A stretch of DNA of 11,941 nt from Arenibacter sp965652575 (GTDB lineage Bacteria; Bacteroidota; Bacteroidia; Flavobacteriales; Flavobacteriaceae), in NCBI GenBank assembly GCA_965652575.1, contig CBFGWQ010000120.1, positions 1-11,941 on the forward strand, read 5' to 3'. The notes below the pieces were generated by a model. The model had not been told where the DNA came from, ran no database searches, and saw nothing but the letters and a program-made list of their open reading frames with translations. A program made the position numbers and the translations under genes. The stretch's first letter is position 1. Each line of letters opens with the position of its first letter. Of this stretch, positions 1 to 5,654 are shown one piece after another.

Positions 1-14
1 AAAATAAACGTAAA

Positions 15-989
15 ATGTACCCATTAAGAAGAAATAGAAGACTCCGCACCAATGAGTCCATTAGATCCCTGGTCCGCGAAACCATTATTTCACCAAACGA
101 CTTTTTAGTACCACTTTTTGTTGTGGAAGGCCAAGGGGTGAAGGAAGAAATTGCATCCATGCCCAATTATTACCGATATAGCTTGGACCTATTGGAGAAG
201 GAAGCAAAAGATCTTTGGGCCATGGGGCTTAGATCCGTGCTGCTCTTTGTTAAGGTCCCGGACCATTTAAAGGATAATAAAGGTAAGGAAGCCGTCAACC
301 CCAAAGGTCTGATGCAAAGGGCCATTAAAACGGTTAAAAATGCCTGTCCCGAAATGTTGGTAATGACCGATGTTGCCTTGGACCCTTATTCTTCCTATGG
401 CCATGACGGTATAGTGGCGGACGGACAGATCGTTAACGACGATACTGTAGAGGTATTGGCCCATATGAGCGTGAGCCATGCACAGGCAGGGGCCGATTTT
501 GTAGCACCCAGCGATATGATGGACGGCAGGATATTGAGTATTAGGGAAGCCTTGGAAGATGAAGGATTTAAAGATACCGGTATTATGAGCTATAGCGCCA
601 AATATGCCAGTGCCTTTTACGGTCCCTTTAGGGATGCCTTGGATTCCGCCCCAGGTTTTGGCGATAAAAAGACCTATCAAATGGATTATGCCAACAGGTT
701 TGAAGCCATTAAGGAAACAGAAATGGATATTGATGAGGGCGCAGATATCGTAATGGTGAAACCTGGCCTTTGCTATCTGGATATTGTAAGGGAAATAAAA
801 AATGAGGTGGATGTTCCGGTAGCGGTATACCAGGTTTCCGGGGAATATGCCATGGTAAAGGCCGCCTCCGAAAAAGGATGGCTGGACCACGATGCCGTTA
901 TGATGGAACAGTTGACCGCCATTAAAAGGGCGGGGGCCAATATCATTGCCAGCTATTTTGCAAAGGATCTGGTACGCGTCTTGGGTTGA
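15..989 (+). CDS. hemB: Porphobilinogen synthase (delta-aminolevulinic acid dehydratase), zinc-independent type
   Basis: This cytoplasmic enzyme condenses two 5-aminolevulinate molecules into porphobilinogen, the first common step of tetrapyrrole (heme) synthesis. The 324-residue product has the usual family length and appears complete. The two Schiff-base lysines are visible: K196 in MSYSAKYASAFYGPFR and K249 in VMVKPG. In zinc enzymes such as that of E. coli the metal loop carries three cysteines. Here it reads TDVALDPYSSYGHDG (residues 118-132), with Ala121, Asp123 and Asp131 in their place. This is the aspartate-rich, plant-like form, which is known to use magnesium or monovalent ions rather than catalytic zinc. 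The ATG at 15 is chosen because MYPLRRNRRLR is a typical HemB N-terminus. Only 14 bases lie upstream in the window, so its promoter and operon partners cannot be seen. The identification is secure; the metal type is inferred from the motif. Confidence 0.98.
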   Translation: MYPLRRNRRLRTNESIRSLVRETIISPNDFLVPLFVVEGQGVKEEIASMPNYYRYSLDLLEKEAKDLWAMGLRSVLLFVKVPDHLKDNKGKEAVNPKGLMQRAIKTVKNACPEMLVMTDVALDPYSSYGHDGIVADGQIVNDDTVEVLAHMSVSHAQAGADFVAPSDMMDGRILSIREALEDEGFKDTGIMSYSAKYASAFYGPFRDALDSAPGFGDKKTYQMDYANRFEAIKETEMDIDEGADIVMVKPGLCYLDIVREIKNEVDVPVAVYQVSGEYAMVKAASEKGWLDHDAVMMEQLTAIKRAGANIIASYFAKDLVRVLG

Positions 990-1043
990 TCCCTATTCTC
1001 GATTAGATCAGAAAAATACCGATCAGATTATTTGATATCAAAA

Positions 1044-1556
1044 ATGAAAACAGTAATTCCTTTTATCCTTGTACTTTGTATATGGCCCGTACAATCCCAA
1101 GAACTGGTTATTCCTACCTTTTTGGAAAAATGGGAAAACTCCAAAAACTATTTGGTGGCCATTGCGGAAGCCATGCCGTCAGAGCAATATGATTTTAGGC
1201 CTACGGAAAGACAAATGGGCTTTCAAGACCAATTGCTACATATAAAAAACAATATGGTATGGTTGGGAACTACCTATTTCAACGCCCAAGAATATAAGGG
1301 AAAAATGGATGATACGTCCAAATTGACCAAGGAAGAAACCATACAACTCCTGGTGGAGGGATTTGACATGATAAGTACCGCATTAAAAAATACCCCAACT
1401 ACCTTACTTAATGAAAAAGTAGCATTCTTCGCCGGTGAAAAAACCAAATTACAAATATTAAACCTGTTACAGGACCATGTAAGCCATCACCGGGGACAAT
1501 TAATCGTATATTTAAACCTCAATACTATTGAACCTCCAAAATACGTAGGTTGGTAA
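1044..1556 (+). CDS. Exported DinB-fold putative metal-dependent protein
   Basis: The protein is a DinB/YfiT-like four-helix bundle of 170 residues. Family members bind a divalent metal through three histidines, and several act as thiol S-transferases or hydrolases; the substrate here is unknown. The expected triad is H66 (in LLHI) with H145 and H149 (in DHVSHHRGQ). The C-terminal PPKYVGW also fits the family. Residues 1-19 (MKTVIPFILVLCIWPVQSQ) look like a signal peptide, so the protein is probably exported, whereas many DinB-family proteins are cytoplasmic. I chose the ATG at 1044 over an in-frame TTG at 1032 because it starts directly at the signal peptide and the TTG adds only MISK. It lies 54 bp after hemB on the same strand, so co-transcription is possible. 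A direct repeat gatcaga occurs at 1006 and 1021 in that gap. Family assignment is firm; function is not. Confidence 0.88.
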   Translation: MKTVIPFILVLCIWPVQSQELVIPTFLEKWENSKNYLVAIAEAMPSEQYDFRPTERQMGFQDQLLHIKNNMVWLGTTYFNAQEYKGKMDDTSKLTKEETIQLLVEGFDMISTALKNTPTTLLNEKVAFFAGEKTKLQILNLLQDHVSHHRGQLIVYLNLNTIEPPKYVGW

Positions 1557-1579
1557 CGGATTGATTATGAAATGAGCAT

Positions 1580-1594
1580 GACCAAAATTTGGTC
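1580..1594. promoter_or_regulatory. 15-bp palindrome, possible operator
   Basis: GACCAAA-A-TTTGGTC is a perfect 7+1+7 inverted repeat. It lies in the 100-bp gap between the DinB-fold gene and the serine hydrolase gene, centred 70 bp before the latter's ATG. It could fold as a 5-bp stem with a 5-base loop, but no T-run follows, so a protein-binding site fits better than a terminator. No exact TAnnTTTG box was found in the gap. The function is inference. Confidence 0.35.
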
Positions 1595-1656
1595 GCAAAC
1601 TCAAATGAAGATATGCGAATTACATATGACCGCTAAAAAACAGTATATATCTACAT

Positions 1657-2976
1657 ATGAAAAAAAGAACTTTTATACCAATTGTTATACTATTTAGCGT
1701 ACTTCTTATTTCCCAAGTTTTGGTTTCACAACAAACCAATCCGGAAGTACTTGTATACGACGATCCGTCCGCTGTAGGAATGGATTCTTTGTTTATACAC
1801 TCCAAGGTAGATTCTATCATGACCTTGGCCATTAAGGAGGAGGCCTTCCCGGGAGCAACGGTTTTAGTGGCCAAGGACAATAAGATCATCTTTCACAAGG
1901 CCTATGGGTTCCATACCTATGACAGTATTCAGCCCGTAGACCCCACGGATTTATATGACCTGGCATCGGTGACCAAAATAATGGGGCCCCTTCCTGCACT
2001 AATGAAGCTACATGATGAAGGAAAATTGGATCTGGATGCACCATTTAGCACCTTATGGCCCAAATGGAAAAATAAAAAGGATAAGAAAGACATTACGATA
2101 AGGGAAGTTTTTGCCCATCAGGCCGGCCTGGTGCCTTATATTATTTTCCTTCAAGAGGTGATGAACAAGAATGGTGATGTAAAAAATCGTTTTGTAAGAA
2201 ACGTACCTAGTCGTCGATTTAACATCAGGGCCTATGAACATATATATATCAAGAATAGGTTTATAAATAAAGTATACCGTCAGATCAACAGATCCAAGGT
2301 GTCGGACATAAAAAAATATAAATACTCGGGCCTTACTTTTTTGTTATATCCCGAGATCATATCCAAAATTACGCATACCGATTATGAAACCTATTTAACC
2401 AAGAACTTTTATGCTCCTTTGGGTGCCACCACTATGGGATTCAATCCCAAAACCAAAAATTATCGAAATAAAATAGTCCCCACGGAAATCGACACCCTAT
2501 TCAGACATGAACTCACCAAGGATTGGGTACATGACGAAAATGCGGCCCTAATGGGCGGGGTATCCGGAAATGCCGGACTGTTTGCCTCGGCCACGGATTT
2601 GGCAAAAATGATGCAGATGTACATGAATTATGGTACCTATGGAGGCAAGCGTTATTTATCCGAAACCACGGTAAAAGAATTTACCAAAGTACAGTATCCT
2701 GAAAATGAAAACAGAAGGGGTCTCATATTCGATAAGCCGGAACTAAATAACCAAGAGCTAACTCTGGCCGATTCCTATCCTGCACCAGGTGCTGGTCCGG
2801 ACAGTTTTGGGCATAGTGGGTTTACGGGAACCTTCGTATGGGCGGATCCGAAGGCCCGAATGGTATATATATTCCTATCCAATCGCGTATACCCCAACAG
2901 GTCCCATGCCAATATTTACAAGTTACATATTCGCTCTGCGGTACAGCAGGTGTTTTACGACGCTATTGTTAAATGA
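1657..2976 (+). CDS. Exported serine hydrolase, beta-lactamase class C / penicillin-binding-protein fold
   Basis: This is a 439-residue member of the beta-lactamase superfamily (PF00144 type). Residues 1-25 form a lysine-led hydrophobic signal peptide, so it acts in the periplasm or is lipid-free and exported. The nucleophile motif SxxK is S104-V-T-K107. The third motif is H386-S-G, in GHSGFTGT, taking the place of KTG. The second motif, normally YxN, is read as Y223-S-G, in KYKYSGLTF, so the Asn position is altered. The LYDLASVTKI and IFLSNRVYPN segments resemble, from memory, the C-terminal domain of large Bacteroidota proteins that fuse it to a family 3 glycosidase (NagZ-like) domain. Those usually read YSD. 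Here the domain stands alone with its own signal. A cell-wall peptide or ester hydrolase role is likely; true beta-lactamase activity is doubtful. The CNNM gene follows after 47 bp. Confidence 0.9.
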   Translation: MKKRTFIPIVILFSVLLISQVLVSQQTNPEVLVYDDPSAVGMDSLFIHSKVDSIMTLAIKEEAFPGATVLVAKDNKIIFHKAYGFHTYDSIQPVDPTDLYDLASVTKIMGPLPALMKLHDEGKLDLDAPFSTLWPKWKNKKDKKDITIREVFAHQAGLVPYIIFLQEVMNKNGDVKNRFVRNVPSRRFNIRAYEHIYIKNRFINKVYRQINRSKVSDIKKYKYSGLTFLLYPEIISKITHTDYETYLTKNFYAPLGATTMGFNPKTKNYRNKIVPTEIDTLFRHELTKDWVHDENAALMGGVSGNAGLFASATDLAKMMQMYMNYGTYGGKRYLSETTVKEFTKVQYPENENRRGLIFDKPELNNQELTLADSYPAPGAGPDSFGHSGFTGTFVWADPKARMVYIFLSNRVYPNRSHANIYKLHIRSAVQQVFYDAIVK

Positions 2977-3023
2977 TACTTGGATTTCCTATATTATTAG
3001 TACATTAGTATTTTATACTTTTT

Positions 3024-4145
3024 ATGGGGTTACTACTATTTTATGCACTCATCTCCATCCTCGTATCCTTTCTATGTTCCATTTTGGAAGCGGTATTGTT
3101 GAGTGTTCCACAAACCTTTATCAATCTGAAAAAAAAGGAAGGCAAATCTTTTGCCGAGGAACTGGAAACATTAAAAAAAGATGTGGACAAACCCCTCATT
3201 GCCATTCTCACCTTAAATACCATAGCACATACCGTTGGTGCCATTTTGGTAGGGGTACAAGCTAAAATTGCATACTCCGAACTATTTGGCAATACCGAAA
3301 AAATGCTTCTTGGAATTCAGTTTACCGAGGCCGCTATGGTAGGATTGGTTTCAACCATCATGACCGTTCTAATCTTGGTAACCTCGGAAATAATACCAAA
3401 GACCATAGGGGCTACCTACTGGAAACAATTGGCGCATGCTTCTACCACTACCCTAAAAATAATGGTATGGTCCCTGCGCTGGACCGGAATTCTCTGGCTA
3501 TTACAGCTGTTCACCAGACTGGTAGGAAAAAAAGGCGTTCATGGAAGTGTATTTAGCCGGGAAGATTTTAGTGCCATGACCGATATCGCCCATGAGGAAG
3601 GTGTATTCCAAGAATCGGAATCCACCATAATTAGAAACCTGCTACACTTTGACGAAATTAAAGTAAAGGATATCATGACCCCAAGGGCGGTGGTAAAAAT
3701 TGCCTCAGAATCCGCTACCATCAAGGAATTTTATAACGCCAACCCCAAAATGCCTTATTCCAGGATTCCCGTATTCAGTAAAAAAATGGATAATATTACA
3801 GGATTCGTCCTAAAAGACATGATCTTGGAGGAAATAATAAAAAAAAATGGCAACGCACCGCTCTCCAGTATAAAAAGGGAAATATTGGTAAGCCACCGAC
3901 AAACCCCGATTCCCGAGTTATTTGAAACCTTTATTTCCAAAAGGGAGCATATTGCCCTTGTTGTGGATGAATATGGTTCCATCAGCGGGGTGGTAACCAT
4001 GGAAGACATATTGGAGACCCTATTGGGCCTTGAAATCATGGACGAAAGCGATAGCGTTGAAAATTTACAGCATTTGGCCCGTAAAAATTGGAAAGAGCGC
4101 GCCAAACGTTTAGGAATCATAGAAGAAAAAGAGAAAGACCAATAA
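3024..4145 (+). CDS. CNNM transmembrane and CBS-domain protein (CorB/HlyC-like), short form
   Basis: This 373-residue inner-membrane protein belongs to the CNNM/HlyC family, whose bacterial members are implicated in magnesium efflux or homeostasis. The CNNM membrane domain covers about residues 1-170: helices near 1-30, 57-80, 100-122 and 143-165, with the conserved NTIAHTVGA (65-73) and SEIIPKTIGA (121-130). A CBS pair follows. CBS1 begins at VKDIMTPR (214-221) and CBS2 holds VVDEYGSISGVVTMEDILE (313-331). The chain ends about 40 residues after CBS2 in a charged tail (IIEEKEKDQ), without the C-terminal CorC_HlyC domain of the longer, roughly 420-440-residue proteins. The older name hemolysin is historical and not implied. 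The ATG at 3024 opens directly into the first membrane helix. It lies 47 bp after the serine hydrolase gene and abuts ogt. A run of nine A residues occurs at 3839-3847. Confidence 0.93.
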   Translation: MGLLLFYALISILVSFLCSILEAVLLSVPQTFINLKKKEGKSFAEELETLKKDVDKPLIAILTLNTIAHTVGAILVGVQAKIAYSELFGNTEKMLLGIQFTEAAMVGLVSTIMTVLILVTSEIIPKTIGATYWKQLAHASTTTLKIMVWSLRWTGILWLLQLFTRLVGKKGVHGSVFSREDFSAMTDIAHEEGVFQESESTIIRNLLHFDEIKVKDIMTPRAVVKIASESATIKEFYNANPKMPYSRIPVFSKKMDNITGFVLKDMILEEIIKKNGNAPLSSIKREILVSHRQTPIPELFETFISKREHIALVVDEYGSISGVVTMEDILETLLGLEIMDESDSVENLQHLARKNWKERAKRLGIIEEKEKDQ

Positions 4146-4619
4146 GTGGAAACGGTATTCATAAAAACCCCTCTGGGCATTGCAAAAATTGAAGGCGATG
4201 AAAGCGGATTAACCTCCATCAGTGTCTTTGATAACGAGGAGCAAGTATCGGACATTGTTCCTGAATTACTTGAAGATGTAGTATATCAGCTTAGGGAATA
4301 TTTTGAAGGTAGCAGAAAGGAATTTAGCCTAACGCTCAACCCCGAAGGAACGGATTTTCAAAAAAAGGTTTGGCAGGCCCTCCGGCAAATACCTTATGGC
4401 AAAACGGTTTCCTATCTGGAGCTGTCCAAAACCTTAGGTGATGTCAAAGCTATTAGGGCAGTGGCCTCGGCCAATGGCCAAAATCCGTTATGGATCGTTA
4501 TACCATGCCATAGGGTCATAGGCAGCGACGGTTCCTTAACCGGCTATGCCGGAGGGCTGCATCGCAAAAAATGGCTTTTGGAACATGAAAGCCCCGTAAA
4601 GCAACAAACACTTTTTTAA
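4146..4619 (+). CDS. ogt: Methylated-DNA--protein-cysteine S-methyltransferase
   Basis: Ogt removes alkyl groups from O6-alkylguanine (and O4-alkylthymine) in DNA by transferring them irreversibly to its own cysteine. The 157-residue protein contains the acceptor motif P120-C121-H-R-V and the DNA-binding segment RAVASANGQNP (104-114) with its arginine finger R104. It also has the conserved GSLTGYAGG loop (129-137) and GTDFQKKVWQAL at the start of the C-terminal domain. No AdaA-type regulatory domain is present. The start is GTG at 4146, the base right after the TAA (4143-4145) of the CNNM gene. No in-frame ATG occurs before the conserved domain, so translation is probably coupled to the upstream gene. 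The last five residues are QQTLF, which resembles the bacterial sliding-clamp binding pentapeptide (QxxLF); that reading is inference. A hairpin follows six bases after the stop. Confidence 0.97.
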   Translation: METVFIKTPLGIAKIEGDESGLTSISVFDNEEQVSDIVPELLEDVVYQLREYFEGSRKEFSLTLNPEGTDFQKKVWQALRQIPYGKTVSYLELSKTLGDVKAIRAVASANGQNPLWIVIPCHRVIGSDGSLTGYAGGLHRKKWLLEHESPVKQQTLF

Positions 4620-4624
4620 TTTAT

Positions 4625-4642
4625 ACAGACCCTGTGGTCTGT
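4625..4642 (+). terminator. Hairpin after ogt, possible terminator
   Basis: ACAGACC (4625-4631) and GGTCTGT (4636-4642) form a perfect 7-bp stem with a CTGT loop, starting six bases after the ogt stop codon. The following CGTTTACC is only weakly T-rich, so intrinsic termination may be inefficient. It would end the run of + strand genes before the exonuclease gene. Confidence 0.45.
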
Positions 4643-4784
4643 CGTTTACCTCATAGAGCCCGATTCCCGGGCCATTACCATATTACATCTATAAAATGTT
4701 ACTCTTCATAGAGGTATCTCCGAACCATTTCCATGATTTGGAACTGTTTACAAACTGTATGGTATGGTTCCTATATGTTTAGTT

Positions 4785-4823
4785 ACCCTTTCCACCGGCT
4801 ATATTAAGAATTGACCCTTTCCA
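4785..4823. repeat. 10-bp direct repeat upstream of the exonuclease promoter
   Basis: The decamer accctttcca occurs at 4785-4794 and again at 4814-4823, start to start 29 bp, just upstream of the candidate promoter. It could be a pair of protein-binding half-sites; chance is not excluded for a single pair. Confidence 0.35.
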
Positions 4824-4825
4824 AA

Positions 4826-4854
4826 TTGTAAAGCTCCCTTTACTTATAAATTTG
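4826..4854 (+). promoter_or_regulatory. Candidate Bacteroidota promoter for the 3'-5' exonuclease gene
   Basis: TAAATTTG at 4847-4854 matches the Bacteroidota -7 element TAnnTTTG exactly. A TTG at 4826-4828, 18 bp upstream, can serve as the -33 element. Transcription would start near 4860, giving a leader of roughly 65 bases before the ATG at 4927. The match is by eye. Confidence 0.45.
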
Positions 4855-4926
4855 TTTGTATCTTTATAAATACCGGTTCGTTTATCAAAATTGGAAACAG
4901 GCCTTTTATGCCTTAATAAACTTTTG

Positions 4927-5640
4927 ATGTTACATAAAATCAACTTGGAGCACATACTCTTTTTGGACATAGAAACAGTTCCTGAAGAAGCGCATTATAA
5001 TAAGCTGGACGACACCAAAAAAGAACTTTGGGAACATAAGTCGCACTACCAACGAAAAGATGAATATACGGCCGAAGAATACTATGAGCGGGCCGGAATA
5101 TGGGCGGAATTTGGAAAGATCATCACTATTTCCGTTGGCTATTTTAACTATAAAGGATCCCAGCGCACGTTCAGGGTTACTTCATTTTATGGGGAAGAGC
5201 CTAAAATCCTGAAAGACTTTAAGAATGTATTGGATACCCATTTCAATCGTCCCCATCACCTATTGTGCGGACACAATGGTAAGGAATTCGATTTTCCCTA
5301 TATCGCCAGACGCATGATCATCAACAAGATAGATTTACCCAACAAGTTGAACCTTTTTGGCAAAAAGCCTTGGGAAATAGCTCATTTGGACACAATGGAA
5401 CTGTGGAAATTTGGAGACTACAAGCATTACACTTCCCTTAAGTTAATGGCCAATATCCTGGGCATTCCCTCTCCAAAAGAGGATATAGACGGAAGCATGG
5501 TAAAGACCGTTTATTATGAGGATAACGATCTGGACCGTATTATAAAATATTGCGAATTGGACGTGGTCACTACAGCCCAGGTATTTTTACGCTTGCGGAA
5601 TGAGGAACTATTGGAAGACAATGAAATTAAACGGGTCTAG
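4927..5640 (+). CDS. DEDDy 3'-5' exonuclease, PolB-exonuclease-like
   Basis: The 237-residue product belongs to the stand-alone exonucleases related to the proofreading domain of family B DNA polymerases (PF10108 type, RNase H-like fold). All three Exo motifs are visible. Exo I is FLDIETVP with D14 and E16. Exo II is GHNGKEFDFPYIARR with D122. Exo III is Y208-C-E-L-D212, the YxxxD pattern that defines the DEDDy class. It should release nucleotides from 3' ends of DNA, or possibly RNA, using two metal ions; the cellular role is not established. No signal peptide is present. I chose the ATG at 4927 over an in-frame TTG at 4891 because MLHKINLEHILFLDIE starts just before Exo I, as I recall for relatives. 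Its neighbour ogt is a DNA repair gene, but the 307-bp gap argues for separate transcription. It converges with the protease gene 14 bp away. Confidence 0.93.
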   Translation: MLHKINLEHILFLDIETVPEEAHYNKLDDTKKELWEHKSHYQRKDEYTAEEYYERAGIWAEFGKIITISVGYFNYKGSQRTFRVTSFYGEEPKILKDFKNVLDTHFNRPHHLLCGHNGKEFDFPYIARRMIINKIDLPNKLNLFGKKPWEIAHLDTMELWKFGDYKHYTSLKLMANILGIPSPKEDIDGSMVKTVYYEDNDLDRIIKYCELDVVTTAQVFLRLRNEELLEDNEIKRV

Positions 5641-5654
5641 AACAGTTGTTAAGA

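Larger units (their letters stand above)
4620..4926. other. 307-bp intergenic region with inverted and direct repeats
   Basis: No convincing gene lies here. The stretch holds a terminator-like hairpin (4625-4642), a GC-rich 5-bp hairpin (GCCCG 4658-4662 with CGGGC 4668-4672), and an enclosing TACCTC/GAGGTA pair (4647-4652 with 4711-4716). It also has a 7-bp inverted repeat GAACCAT/ATGGTTC (4722-4728 with 4764-4770), an 8-bp direct repeat tcatagag (4651 and 4706), and a 10-bp direct repeat accctttcca (4785 and 4814). A candidate promoter sits at 4826-4854. It may be a long regulated leader, an unannotated small RNA, or decayed sequence; the DNA alone does not decide. Confidence 0.5.

Noticed and set aside
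267..890. Long reverse-strand open frame of 207 codons inside hemB
   Set aside because: It is wholly antisense to a clearly conserved gene, and its translation is rich in His, Ile and Gly with no recognisable domain.
1032..1043. TTG start giving a four-residue extension of the DinB-fold protein
   Set aside because: The ATG at 1044 begins directly at a normal signal peptide; the extension has no support.
2789..3265. + strand open frame of 158 codons bridging the serine hydrolase and CNNM genes
   Set aside because: It overlaps the 3' end of one conserved gene and the 5' end of another in a different frame, and its product has no coherent domain.
3839..3847. Run of nine A residues in the CNNM gene as a slippage or phase-variation site
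   Set aside because: A-runs of this size are common in AT-rich Lys/Asn codons; the frame is intact and no regulatory logic points to switching.
3755..4255. Reverse-strand open frame of 166 codons across the CNNM/ogt junction
   Set aside because: Serine/methionine-rich shadow translation antisense to two conserved genes.
4891..4926. TTG start giving a 12-residue extension of the exonuclease
   Set aside because: The ATG at 4927 gives the expected short lead to the Exo I motif; the extra METGLLCLNKLL segment looks non-coding.
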